Shown: positions 33,335-41,906, numbered from the stretch's first letter. The stretch is DNA of 64,000 nt from Mucilaginibacter sp. (GCA_028288025.1 JAQBOM010000020.1:223087-287086); one strand, 5' to 3'. Program-made: numbers and translations. Notes: a model not told the origin generated them from the letters alone.

Positions 33335-34324
33335 ATGAAGAGAGATATTCTCGTTGAAATACAAACTTTAAAAAATCGTTCAAATGACTATTCAGTATAC
33401 CTATATAATGCTCGGCTTGAAACCTTGCATAACAACTATAATAGCATTGTAAAAAATGAATTAGATAAAGAATTTTTGAAATATATACCAATAGCAATTG
33501 TCGCATGTTTTGAATCATTTTTTCAATCTGTAATTTCAAATTTAATTGATTTCGGAAACCCATATATAAATAATGTTGTCAAGTTCAATCAGTCTAAGGA
33601 CGTTAAATTTGACTTTGATATCGTTAATGCAATCCAGTCAAAGACTCTAACAATCGGTGAATTCATCTCTCATGTTTTGCCTTGCAATAATTTAAATGAT
33701 ATTAATTCTAATATCTCGGTTATCATAAACAAGGATTTTTTGAATGAATTAGCAAAATTTAAAGCTAAAAGCGTACATAAGGACGTTGTGAAAAATTCTG
33801 AAGATTTCATAAAAGACCCCGATTCCATTTATAAGTCAATTAAGCGAATATTTGAACTACGACACATATTTTGTCATGAATTTGCATATAATTTTCACAT
33901 AGAAAACAAAGAAATATTAGAGTGCCTACAGGCTTCAGAATTATTCCTTAACCAAACTAATAGGTTTATAGAAGAGTTATTGTATCCCAATTCACCAGAA
34001 ACTCAGACTGAAATAAACATTTACTCGTATGAAAAATTCCTTGAAAAGGAAAAAGAGTTAGACGATTTAGTAAAACTGATCAAAGAGGCAAATACAGGGA
34101 ATTTTTATTCTTTTGATAACGAACTATTTGACAAAATGATAGAAAAATGGAAAGATTACAGAGAAAATAAGGCTTTGGTAGATGCCTATATAAATAGAGG
34201 GGGTAGTATTTATAGTTATCGAATAAGTAGTAGTAATTTATATATGACAAACTTAAAAATTGAAAGTTTGAGAATTACTTATAATAATATGATAACTGAA
34301 TATCTCAGTAAAAAGTTAGGGTAA
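33335..34324 (+). CDS. Accessory protein: HEPN-type N-terminus, LprI-like C-terminus
   Basis: 329 residues in markedly AT-rich DNA (codons such as AAA, TTA, ATA, AAT dominate), unlike both neighbours. The helical N-terminal part (IAIVACFESFFQSVISNLID, then FELRHIFCHEFA) ends in R176-4 residues-H181, the RX4-6H motif of HEPN ribonucleases. Residues ~270-316 (EKWKDYRENKALV, RGGSIYSYR, LKIESLRITY) follow the W..YR...GGS...R..L pattern of the LprI/DUF1311 domain but lack its cysteines. There is no signal peptide. It is bounded by a terminator on the left and a junk-like spacer with a hairpin on the right. It is a single gene with no cognate antitoxin visible. Domain calls are from pattern, so moderate confidence. 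Confidence 0.6.
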   Translation: MKRDILVEIQTLKNRSNDYSVYLYNARLETLHNNYNSIVKNELDKEFLKYIPIAIVACFESFFQSVISNLIDFGNPYINNVVKFNQSKDVKFDFDIVNAIQSKTLTIGEFISHVLPCNNLNDINSNISVIINKDFLNELAKFKAKSVHKDVVKNSEDFIKDPDSIYKSIKRIFELRHIFCHEFAYNFHIENKEILECLQASELFLNQTNRFIEELLYPNSPETQTEINIYSYEKFLEKEKELDDLVKLIKEANTGNFYSFDNELFDKMIEKWKDYRENKALVDAYINRGGSIYSYRISSSNLYMTNLKIESLRITYNNMITEYLSKKLG

Positions 34325-34481
34325 CAATGAATATCGCCCGTTGCGCTGTGCGTCTCCCCCCACAACGTTATTCGAAGATGACACTGCACTAGACAACCAC
34401 ACACGTTTCCCCTGCCGCTTTGATAATTTGTTATAATCTATTACCTTTCCGGTAAATTATAACCCGATTATCTAAACTATC
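34325..34481. other. Spacer after the accessory gene, with hairpin
   Basis: 157 bp. A GC-rich fragment unlike the AT-rich gene before it is followed by an inverted repeat at 34430-34463 (GTTATAAT...ATTATAAC with inner TTACC/GGTAA). It may mark the right end of an inserted segment. Confidence 0.4.
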
Positions 34482-35645
34482 ATGGCCAAAGCCGCAAAAG
34501 CACCACAGGGAGCAGACGATTTCGACGCCGCTCCTACCCGTCTTTATTCGCTAGACGCCCTCAGGGGATTTGACATGTTCTGGATCATGGGCGCCGAAGA
34601 GATATTTCACGGCATGGCCCATGCCACAAACTCCCCTTTCTGGAAGGCGCTTTCATTGCAATTTACACACCCCGACTGGAATGGTTTTCACGCGTATGAT
34701 ATGATATTTCCGCTATTCCTGTTCATGGCCGGCGTTTCGGCGCCTTTCTCTATCGGCCGGGCGCTGGAGCAGGGTAAAAGCCGCGAGCAGTTGCTATGGC
34801 GGGTTATTAAACGGGCTTTTATATTGGTGCTTTTAGGCATTGTGGCAAATAACGGGCTTAAAATTCAGCCTATTGCCGATATACGTTTCCCTAGTGTGCT
34901 GGGCCGCATCGGTATTGCCTATATGTTTGCCAACATTATTTATTTATACGCAAAAGAGTGGGCGCAAATAGCCTGGTTCTGTTTTTTTATTATCGGGTAT
35001 TACCTGCTGCTTAAATTTACTTCAGCACCCGGCTTTCCGCATGGCGACCTATCGCCGCAGGGAAATTTCGCTTCTTATATTGATCGTACCATATTGCCCG
35101 GGCACCTATACGTTCCCTATCCCTATACAAAGATCAATATGCACGACCCGGAGGGTTTGTTCTCTACCATCCCAGCGATCAGCACCGGCTTACTGGGTAT
35201 TTTAGCCGGGAGCTTATTAAAACGGCCAGGATTGGCACAAGGGAAAAAAGCACTTCGCCTCGCGATAGCCGGAATAATTTTCATTATCCTGGCCCAGGTT
35301 TGGAACCTCGATTTCCCGATCAATAAAAACCTTTGGTCAAGCTCATTTGTGCTGCAGGTTGGCGGTATTAGCTTATTGTTGATGGCCCTTTTCTATTATA
35401 TTATCGACGTGCTGGGCTACAAAAAATGGGCATTCTTCTTCAAGGTGGTGGGCATGAATTCAATACTCATTTATCTCTCTGGCCATTTTATAAGCTGGGG
35501 CTACACCAACCGTGGCTTTTTTCAATGGCTGGGCCAGCTCGCAGAAAACCCTTATAATGCTGTAGTAATGGCCATCACTTTCGTGCTGATAAAGTGGCTG
35601 TTTCTATATTACCTGTACCAAAAGAAAACGTTTTTACGAGTATGA
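34482..35645 (+). CDS. DUF5009/HGSNAT-like membrane acyltransferase
   Basis: 387 residues with about ten membrane segments. The N-terminus RLYSLDALRGFDMFWIMGAEE matches bacterial relatives of heparan-alpha-glucosaminide N-acetyltransferase, with the conserved Asp-Ala-Leu-Arg-Gly-Phe and a later HAYDMIFPLFLFMAG. Such proteins transfer acyl groups across the membrane to sugar acceptors; the acceptor is unknown. Isolated gene, followed by palindromic repeats. Confidence 0.88.
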   Translation: MAKAAKAPQGADDFDAAPTRLYSLDALRGFDMFWIMGAEEIFHGMAHATNSPFWKALSLQFTHPDWNGFHAYDMIFPLFLFMAGVSAPFSIGRALEQGKSREQLLWRVIKRAFILVLLGIVANNGLKIQPIADIRFPSVLGRIGIAYMFANIIYLYAKEWAQIAWFCFFIIGYYLLLKFTSAPGFPHGDLSPQGNFASYIDRTILPGHLYVPYPYTKINMHDPEGLFSTIPAISTGLLGILAGSLLKRPGLAQGKKALRLAIAGIIFIILAQVWNLDFPINKNLWSSSFVLQVGGISLLLMALFYYIIDVLGYKKWAFFFKVVGMNSILIYLSGHFISWGYTNRGFFQWLGQLAENPYNAVVMAITFVLIKWLFLYYLYQKKTFLRV

Positions 35646-35647
35646 TC

Positions 35648-35769
35648 TGATTTCGGAATTCGGATTTACGACCCGATAGCTATCGGGTTCGGATTTAGTA
35701 TGATATAAGTTTAAGAAGAGCGAGAATGGTCTACCTAATCTCTAACCTCCAATCACTTATCTCTAATCT
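35648..35769. repeat. Repeat cluster with perfect palindrome ACCCGATAGCTATCGGGT
   Basis: The 18-bp palindrome (35671-35688) is flanked by ATTTCGGAATTCGGATTT and TCGGATTT words, as in the related element at 20733. Further right, TCTAACCTCCAATCAC and TCTAATCTC words recur. It separates the acyltransferase and MazG-like genes, which converge. Confidence 0.75.
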
Positions 35770-36243
35770 CTACTTCTCCAATATCCCACCCAAATTAGCG
35801 GGCGAATAATTGATGGATTTCAACGTTTTATTATCCGCCTGGCGATAAACCAAATATAGCCCGTCAATTTCCTTGTGGTACGATTCGGTACTGTCCGAAT
35901 TTTTATAGTGTTCGATAGTTTGTATGGCTTCGTCAACAGATTTGCAGGCCTTGCTCATGTTTGAGCGGTGCACTTCATCAAACAGGTCCTTAAACTTTTC
36001 GCCCAGACCAAATTCCAGTATCGCGCCCGAGAGCACATATTGCAGGTCGCACAATGCATCGGCAACTTCAACTAAGTTGTTATCATCTACAGCTTGCTGC
36101 AGTTCTTTTAATTCTTCGGCAAGCAATGATATGCGCAGGGCGCATCTTTCTTTTGACGGGATTGCAGGCTGCTGAACAACGGGATGTTTAAAGGTAGTGT
36201 GAAATTCAGCTACCTGGTTTAACGAATTGGTGTCTTTGATCAT
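35770..36243 (-). CDS. MazG-like nucleotide pyrophosphohydrolase
   Basis: 157 residues, all-alpha NTP pyrophosphatase fold. The metal-binding signature is visible as LAEELKELQQAVDD (EExxE) followed by LVEVADALCDLQYVL (ExxD). Members hydrolyse NTPs or dNTPs, or phosphoribosyl-ATP, to monophosphate and pyrophosphate, in nucleotide house-cleaning. It lacks the second MazG domain. The substrate is open. Single gene. Confidence 0.85.
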   Translation of the reverse strand: MIKDTNSLNQVAEFHTTFKHPVVQQPAIPSKERCALRISLLAEELKELQQAVDDNNLVEVADALCDLQYVLSGAILEFGLGEKFKDLFDEVHRSNMSKACKSVDEAIQTIEHYKNSDSTESYHKEIDGLYLVYRQADNKTLKSINYSPANLGGILEK

Positions 36244-36344
36244 ATTAAAATATGGCGAATTGCCGCCTGCGACTAAGATAAAAATTAACTTTATTTTTAA
36301 AGCAGGGTGTTGACAATTTCCTTACGGCATGCCTTTTGTCCGGA

Positions 36345-36375
36345 TTATTGTAGCGTAAGAAATAATTTACAATAA
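36345..36375. promoter_or_regulatory. Inverted repeat upstream of the Gly-rich gene
   Basis: TTATTGTA-15 nt-TACAATAA, about 80 bp before the ATG at 36453. Possible operator; no regulator identified. Confidence 0.3.
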
Positions 36376-36452
36376 ATTAAACCGTTTACGATTGGTATGG
36401 TCTATAACATAACAACACTCAAGGGCTGTTAAAGGAAATTATATAATCAATT

Positions 36453-37625
36453 ATGAAAAAAGCATTTAAATATTTTGCATTCACAGGCTTAAGCGGACTA
36501 TTATGTTTGTTTTTGGCTTTTCCGGCTAATGCGCAGCATAGAGGCAGCACCGGTGGTGGTGGCGGCGGCGGTGGACACAGCGGCGGCGGAGGTTTTTCCG
36601 GCGGCGGACACGGCGGCGGCAGTTTCTCAGGCGGCGGACACGGCGGCGGTTTTTCTGGTGGTAGCGGCTTCTCCGGGCGCTCAGGCGGTACCTTTAACGG
36701 CGGAAGCCATTTCGGCGGTGGATTTAACGGCAGTCGCGGCATGGTTGCACCTCAACGTGGCAACATGAGTTACAGAGGCGGCTCTCAGGGCTTTAATAAT
36801 CCCCGTGGATTTAGCGGACGGGTTGGCTCAAGTTTCAACGGCGGTGCCCGCGCATATGCCGGACCTCGTAGTTACGCGGGTGGAGGCCGTGCGTATGTTC
36901 CCCGCGGTTACACAGGCGGATATTCCCGCGGCTATAACGGTGGGTTTGGTCGTGGCGGCTTCGGATACAGCCGTGGCTATTATGGGCCCTCCTACTGGGG
37001 CGGACGTGGTTTTTGGGGTGGACATGGCGGTTACTTCTACCATGGTGGCTTTTATGGCAGTTTATACTGGCCACGAATCGGGTTTAGCATAGGATATTTA
37101 CCATACGGTTACTATCCATTTTATTGGGGCGACGCGCAGTATTTTTATAGCGATGGTTTTTATTACCAACAGCAAAACAATCAGTATACCGTTGTTGAAC
37201 CACCTTTAGGTGCCGAGATAACTGTATTGCCACAAGGTGCGCAGCCTATTACAATCAATGGCGAAGAATATTACGAGTTGAATGGCATCTATTACCAGCC
37301 GGTCACCAAAGACGATGGCAGCATAGCCTATATCATTGCCGGTAAGGATGGTCAATTGAACCAGGGCGGCCAGGTAAACCAGGGACAAATGCAGGATCAG
37401 GGACAAATGCAGGGACAAATGGATAACGGACAAAATGGCCCGGCGCCGCAGATTGGCGACATTTACAACGAATTACCCGAAGGTACCCGGAAGATAAAGA
37501 TGAACGGGCAAACGTTTTATGTATCTCCCGATGATATTTATTACCAGGAAACACGTGATACAAGCGGCCATATAGTTTATAAGGTAGTGAGTACGCCGGC
37601 AGATGAAGCTGCTGACAATTCTTAA
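36453..37625 (+). CDS. Glycine-rich secreted protein with two DUF6515-like repeats
   Basis: 390 residues. A signal peptide (LCLFLAFPANAQH) is followed by a low-complexity Gly/Ser/His region to about residue 190, with GGGGGGGHSGGGGFSGG-like runs. The C-terminal half has two similar modules: GAEITVLPQGAQPITINGEE with YYELNGIYYQPV, and LPEGTRKIKMNGQTFYVSP with DDIYYQE. They are joined by a Gln-rich linker of QGQMQDQG words. DUF6515 proteins are exported Bacteroidota proteins of unknown function. A clear terminator follows. Confidence 0.85.
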   Translation: MKKAFKYFAFTGLSGLLCLFLAFPANAQHRGSTGGGGGGGGHSGGGGFSGGGHGGGSFSGGGHGGGFSGGSGFSGRSGGTFNGGSHFGGGFNGSRGMVAPQRGNMSYRGGSQGFNNPRGFSGRVGSSFNGGARAYAGPRSYAGGGRAYVPRGYTGGYSRGYNGGFGRGGFGYSRGYYGPSYWGGRGFWGGHGGYFYHGGFYGSLYWPRIGFSIGYLPYGYYPFYWGDAQYFYSDGFYYQQQNNQYTVVEPPLGAEITVLPQGAQPITINGEEYYELNGIYYQPVTKDDGSIAYIIAGKDGQLNQGGQVNQGQMQDQGQMQGQMDNGQNGPAPQIGDIYNELPEGTRKIKMNGQTFYVSPDDIYYQETRDTSGHIVYKVVSTPADEAADNS

Positions 37626-37639
37626 ATAATTTTAAAAAT

Positions 37640-37682
37640 AAAACAAAGGGTGAAAGTGCAGGGCTTTTACCCTTTTGTTAAT
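37640..37682 (+). terminator. Terminator of the Gly-rich gene
   Basis: AACAAAGGGTGAAAG pairs with CTTTTACCCTTTTGTT across a 7-nt loop, ending in a T-rich run. Confidence 0.75.
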
Positions 37683-37809
37683 TATATGGTTATAATCAGC
37701 AGTCGGCGTTTCAATATATTGTTCTATCAATTGCATAATAATCAGCAGCTTTCAAAACATTTTGGCCCATTAATCCTTTCATTAAAGTCTTTTCACTCTT
37801 ACTTAAATT

Positions 37810-39141
37810 ATGGTTGGTTTTTTAAAACGGTTCTGGTTTATCTTTCTTATCTTTTCGCTGCTCGGTCCTTCAACAACTAAAGCTTATTCGGTACTTACCC
37901 ACGAGGCATTGATTGATGCGAGCTGGGATAAAACTATCCTGCCGTTGCTTAAACACAAATACCCGGCTGCGACGGACGCTGATTTAAAAATGGCACACGC
38001 ATACGCCTATGGCGGCTGCCTGATGCCAGATATGGGATATTTTCCTTTTGGCAGCGAATATTTTACCAACCTGGCACATTATGTACGCAGCGGCGACTTT
38101 GTAGAAAATTTAATTTCCGAATCTGAAAACCTCGATGAATATGCTTTTGCATTGGGTTCCTTGTGTCATTACATGGCCGATAAGTACGGCCACTCATTGG
38201 CTACAAATCGTACTGTGCCCTTAGTTTACCCGGAAACAAGAAAATTTGGGCCAGTAGTGACCTATGAAGAAGATCATATCGCACACAGCCGGGTTGAGAT
38301 AGGTTTTGACGTTTTACAAATAGCCCGGGGCAACTACGCAACGCAGGGTTATCATGATTTTATCGGGTTTGATGTATCGCGTCCGGTACTGGAAAGGGCT
38401 TTTCTGAAAACTTACGGAGAGGATATTAATTTGGTGTTCGGCGATCTGGGTCTTGCCATATCAACCTTCCGGTGGTCGGTAAAAAGCCTTTTGCCTACTA
38501 TAACCCGTACGGCCTGGGTGTTAAAAAAGAACGACATTAAAAAACTAAACCCAACGGCTACCAGCAGGAGCTTTCATTACCATATGAGTAAAAAAGCGTA
38601 TTATAAGGAATTTGGCGAATCGCGGCAGAAGCCTGGCTTTAAAGCCTATGTGTTATCGGTTTTTCTGCGCATTGTTCCTAAGATTGGGCCGTTTAAAGCA
38701 TTAAAATTTAAGCCGGTTGGCCCTGAAGGGGAAAAGTTGTTTATCCGGAGCTTCGATACGGTTTTAGTGAGATACAATGCAGCATTGGGCCAGTTATACA
38801 ACGGATCGATAACTTTGCCAAATGTTGACTACGATACAGGCAAATTAACTGTCATGGGCGAATACGGCCTTACGGACCAAGCCTACGGCGACCTAATAGA
38901 TAAATTACAGGATACAAAACTTGTTGATCTTACCGCGCCATTAAAAAATAATATAATAACTTTTTATGGCAATGCAGACTCAACTTTTTTTGCGAGAAAA
39001 TATCCCGGCAATTGGAAAAAAACATATACCAACCTACAGATTATCAAGGCCGCGCCTACTATAAAAATGGATAGCTTAAAAAATGCAAAGGGTGTGTATT
39101 ACAAACTCAATGAACCTGCAGATACAATCGCTAAAAAATAA
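37810..39141 (+). CDS. Zinc-dependent phospholipase C-like secreted protein
   Basis: 443 residues with a signal peptide (FIFLIFSLLGPSTTKAYS). The start of the mature chain YSVLTHEALIDASWDK, then MAHAYAYGGCLMPDMG, FALGSLCHYMADKYGHS and EEDHIAHSRVEIGFDVLQI contain the spaced His/Asp residues of the zinc-dependent phospholipase C/S1-P1 fold. It probably acts in the periplasm or outside on phosphoesters. The region after residue ~300 is not recognised. The gene ends 2 bp before the convergent mqnA stop. Confidence 0.85.
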   Translation: MVGFLKRFWFIFLIFSLLGPSTTKAYSVLTHEALIDASWDKTILPLLKHKYPAATDADLKMAHAYAYGGCLMPDMGYFPFGSEYFTNLAHYVRSGDFVENLISESENLDEYAFALGSLCHYMADKYGHSLATNRTVPLVYPETRKFGPVVTYEEDHIAHSRVEIGFDVLQIARGNYATQGYHDFIGFDVSRPVLERAFLKTYGEDINLVFGDLGLAISTFRWSVKSLLPTITRTAWVLKKNDIKKLNPTATSRSFHYHMSKKAYYKEFGESRQKPGFKAYVLSVFLRIVPKIGPFKALKFKPVGPEGEKLFIRSFDTVLVRYNAALGQLYNGSITLPNVDYDTGKLTVMGEYGLTDQAYGDLIDKLQDTKLVDLTAPLKNNIITFYGNADSTFFARKYPGNWKKTYTNLQIIKAAPTIKMDSLKNAKGVYYKLNEPADTIAKK

Positions 39142-39143
39142 TT

Positions 39144-39890
39144 TTAAAGTGACCTGGTATAATCCAGGAACAAGTGGAAAGCTTTCAGTTTATCAGGCGT
39201 TAAATCAAAATCCAGCTTATGCATCAGGTAGTCCGCTAAATCAAAATCGGCCCTTTCCGGTAGCTCTTTCAACAATTCGGCTCTATGGTCAAGTCCGTAT
39301 TTTAACGCTTTGTTAAAGTCGGCGATAAACGCATCCGGCATTGGCTTATTCGCTATCCACGCGGCAAATACAAACGGCAGGCCGGTAAATTTTTGCCATT
39401 CTTCCGCAAGATCATATACAAATGGATATTTGTGTTTTTTCCCAAATGTGCGGTCGCCGATTTGTACAAAAGCGGTATTTGGATCGGCGGATTCTGAATA
39501 ATCAGCAGCATGGTCAATAATTGTCAGCCCTTCTGTCTTCCAAAAGTTCTTTAATAAAACCTTTGCCAAATTATTGGATGTGCGCGATTGCGGATCGGGC
39601 TGTAAAGTTTTTATATCGTGAATTTCGCAATTACTGAAAATAAATACCGAGTTAACCGCGCCCACAGCACCAATGCAGTAGTCGGAAACGATATACCATT
39701 CCTTCAAATTCAGGGTAGCAGCTACGGGTATTAGCCCGATGTCAACTTCATTATCGATCAGCTTTTGGGCGCAATCTGTTGGATTGTCCAAACTGAGGTT
39801 GATCTTTTGTACAAAGTCAGTATGCTGAAGTCCGTATATAAAAGGTTTGGTATTGGTGTAGCTTACAGCTGATATGCCTGGTTTTTTCAA
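39144..39890 (-). CDS. mqnA: Chorismate dehydratase MqnA
   Basis: 248 residues of the periplasmic-binding-like MqnA/MqnD fold. Family segments are ISAVSYTNTKPFIYGLQ, NEVDIGLIPVAATLNL and LPFVFAAWIANKP. The enzyme dehydrates chorismate to 3-enolpyruvyl-benzoate, the first step of futalosine menaquinone synthesis. mqnE, catalysing the next step, lies two genes upstream on the same strand; a histidine phosphatase gene is between. Confidence 0.93.
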   Translation of the reverse strand: MKKPGISAVSYTNTKPFIYGLQHTDFVQKINLSLDNPTDCAQKLIDNEVDIGLIPVAATLNLKEWYIVSDYCIGAVGAVNSVFIFSNCEIHDIKTLQPDPQSRTSNNLAKVLLKNFWKTEGLTIIDHAADYSESADPNTAFVQIGDRTFGKKHKYPFVYDLAEEWQKFTGLPFVFAAWIANKPMPDAFIADFNKALKYGLDHRAELLKELPERADFDLADYLMHKLDFDLTPDKLKAFHLFLDYTRSL

Positions 39891-39905
39891 AATAGAATAG
39901 TCGTA

Positions 39906-40523
39906 TTAAGCGTTTTTTAAATGTGCGGCGTTGTTAAAGTCAACGATCTCGTACTTACCGCCATCGTAGGTAACTTTATACAAAACCAGGTTTTGGTGAG
40001 GAAAATTATCCATCTCGGTAAGTGGTTTCCCGGTTAATAGGCACAACAGCAGGCGCAAAGCCCGGCCATGCATGCAAATCAGCACCGTCTTCTCTTCTGG
40101 GTGGCTCATAATAACATTTAAAGCCTCCAATTGCCGTGCTTTTACTTCATTCGGGCTTTCACCACCCTCAAATTTTTCATCCAACTTACCGTCCAGCCAG
40201 TCGCGCATGATTTGCAGGAAAGCGGCTTTGTTTTCGGGTGTACCCGGCTGGCCTTCATGAATGCCCCAACCCAATTCATCCAAACCGGCCAATTTTTCAT
40301 AAGGAATGCCTGAATCAATAAAGGGCTGAATGCTCTGCTGGGTCCGCTTAAGCTTTGAAATATAAATTTTATCAAAGGAAACCGAATGGTATGCTTTAAA
40401 AAACAGTTCAGCCTGGCGGCGGCCTTCGTCATTTAAATCGGTATCCATACCCCGGCCTTGTATAATGCCGCGTTTATTTAAATCGGTTTGCCCGTGGCGG
40501 GTGATGTATAATGTTTTAGTCAT
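39906..40523 (-). CDS. Histidine phosphatase (phosphoglycerate mutase-like)
   Basis: 205 residues. The phospho-histidine motif is LYITRHGQTDLNKRG and the second catalytic His is in LICMHGRALRLLL; a general acid Glu lies in DELGWGIHEGQ. The family dephosphorylates small phosphoesters such as alpha-ribazole phosphate, sugar phosphates or fructose bisphosphate. It is 15 bp upstream of mqnA and follows mqnE on the same strand, so it may be co-transcribed with menaquinone genes. A pathway role is not established. Confidence 0.9.
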   Translation of the reverse strand: MTKTLYITRHGQTDLNKRGIIQGRGMDTDLNDEGRRQAELFFKAYHSVSFDKIYISKLKRTQQSIQPFIDSGIPYEKLAGLDELGWGIHEGQPGTPENKAAFLQIMRDWLDGKLDEKFEGGESPNEVKARQLEALNVIMSHPEEKTVLICMHGRALRLLLCLLTGKPLTEMDNFPHQNLVLYKVTYDGGKYEIVDFNNAAHLKNA

Positions 40524-40626
40524 TGGTCATTTGGTCATCAGTCATTTTTATCATTAGTCATTGATCAATTGATTGCTATTTCTATATCCCCCCCGCACAC
40601 CAATGACGAATGACCAATGACATAAT
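40519..40626. repeat. Inverted repeat built on TCATTGGTCAT words
   Basis: The left part repeats GTCATTGGTCATTTGGTCAT and ATTAGTCATTGATC; the right arm CCAATGACGAATGACCAATG with ATAATGACTAAT is complementary. It lies between mqnE and the phosphatase gene, both leftward. The left end overlaps the phosphatase start codon region. Confidence 0.75.
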
Positions 40627-40628
40627 GA

Positions 40629-41822
40629 CTAATTTATCACCGGCAGTTTATAAAATTGTGGTTTAACTTCGTCCGGGAATTCAAAATTGGTATAATCGGT
40701 TATAATATTATACAGGGTATCCCGCTCAATCGGTTGCCTGCCTACGTGCTTAATCAGTTCTACCAGTTGCTTGGTGCTCATGCCCGGATGCTGTTCCTCT
40801 GCCCCTGCCATCGAATAAATTTTTGTGGTGTCATCAAGTGTACCGTCAATATCATCTACACCAAAATTCAGCGAAAGCTGTGCGGTAGTACGGCTAATCA
40901 TAGCCCAATAAGCCTTAATGTGTTCAAAATTATCCAGGTATATCCTGGCTATGGCATAATTCCGAAGGTCTTCGATAACGGTTGACTCCGGGACATGCGA
41001 CATCTGGTTATTTTCTTTCCGGAACTTTAATGGGATAAACGTTTGAAAACCGCCCGTTTTGTCCTGTAACTGGCGCAAACGCTCCATGTGGTCAACCCGG
41101 TGCCAATGTTTTTCGATATGACCGTAAAGCATCGTAGCGTTCGAACGGGCTCCAAGTTTATGCCATTCTTCGTGTATGGCGAGCCATTGGTCGCCCGTAC
41201 ATTTGTCTTTGGCTATTTGCTCCCTTATTTCCGGGTGAAATATCTCGGCCCCGCCGCCGGGTATCGACCCCAGCCCAGCCTCAAACATCAGGCGCATGCC
41301 TGTGGCGTAGTCAATTTTCGCTTTTTTAAAGATATAGTGATACTCCACAGGTGTTAACGCTTTGATATGGAGTTCCGGCCGGTGTGCCCTGATTTTGCTG
41401 AACAATTCACTGTAAAAGGCAACATCGTACTGCGGCAATACACCGCCAACGATGTGAACTTCGGTAACCGGCTCGCCGTCGTATTTTTTAACAATGTCCA
41501 ACATCTCGTCCATGGTGTATTCCCACCCTTCGGAGCGCTGTTTGATCAGCCGCGAATACGAGCAAAATTTACAATCATAAACGCATAGGTTGGTTGGCTC
41601 GATATGGAAATTACGGTTGAAATACGTTTTATTGCCATGGCGCTTTTCGCGGATATAATTAGCTAAAACACCCAGGTAGCCTAATTCTGCCTTTTCATAC
41701 AGCAAAACGCCCTCATCAAACGTAACCCGTTCGTTGGTAAGCACCTTTCCGGCGATGCGTTTTAAATCATCCGGTAAATGAGTATCCTGCTGCAACAACA
41801 ATAAATTTTCTTCGGCTTCCAT
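40629..41822 (-). CDS. mqnE: Aminodeoxyfutalosine synthase MqnE
   Basis: 397 residues from the ATG at 41822, which gives the family N-terminus MEAEENLLLLQQ; the frame continues upstream but only into the promoter. Radical-SAM motif CVYDCKFCSYSR (CxxxCxxC) is at about residue 77. Further family segments are EVHIVGGVLPQYDVAFYSEL, GLGSIPGGGAEIFHPE and FQTFIPLKFRKENNQMSH. The enzyme joins 3-enolpyruvyl-benzoate and SAM-derived radical to form aminodeoxyfutalosine. It is divergent from the trans-sulfuration enzyme gene; a palindromic element lies between. Confidence 0.94.
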   Translation of the reverse strand: MEAEENLLLLQQDTHLPDDLKRIAGKVLTNERVTFDEGVLLYEKAELGYLGVLANYIREKRHGNKTYFNRNFHIEPTNLCVYDCKFCSYSRLIKQRSEGWEYTMDEMLDIVKKYDGEPVTEVHIVGGVLPQYDVAFYSELFSKIRAHRPELHIKALTPVEYHYIFKKAKIDYATGMRLMFEAGLGSIPGGGAEIFHPEIREQIAKDKCTGDQWLAIHEEWHKLGARSNATMLYGHIEKHWHRVDHMERLRQLQDKTGGFQTFIPLKFRKENNQMSHVPESTVIEDLRNYAIARIYLDNFEHIKAYWAMISRTTAQLSLNFGVDDIDGTLDDTTKIYSMAGAEEQHPGMSTKQLVELIKHVGRQPIERDTLYNIITDYTNFEFPDEVKPQFYKLPVIN

Positions 41823-41874
41823 TAAAAGACTTTGTGCAAAAATAGGAAATGTTACGGTAATGGGGATGTAAGAT

Positions 41875-41906
41875 TTGCAGAGACGCAAAATATTGCGTCT
41901 CTGCAA
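41875..41906. repeat. 32-nt perfect palindromic hairpin
   Basis: TTGCAGAGACGCAA-AATA-TTGCGTCTCTGCAA, 14-bp stem with a 4-nt loop, placed in the divergent promoter space between mqnE and the trans-sulfuration enzyme gene. Confidence 0.9.

Noticed and set aside
33335..34324. Accessory gene considered as half of a toxin-antitoxin pair (HEPN-MNT)
   Set aside because: No MNT nucleotidyltransferase or other small partner gene is next to it on either side.
36540..36720. Repetitive GGCGGC stretch considered as a tandem repeat locus or CRISPR
   Set aside because: It is in frame and codes a Gly-rich segment of a secreted protein; no spacers.
36419..36742. Pro-rich frame antisense to the Gly-rich gene
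   Set aside because: It is the mirror of glycine codons (GGN read as CCN) and has no independent support.
36529..37092. Ala/Val-rich alternative frames in the Gly-rich gene
   Set aside because: They are shadows of the same low-complexity DNA; only the frame with the signal peptide and DUF6515 modules is plausible.
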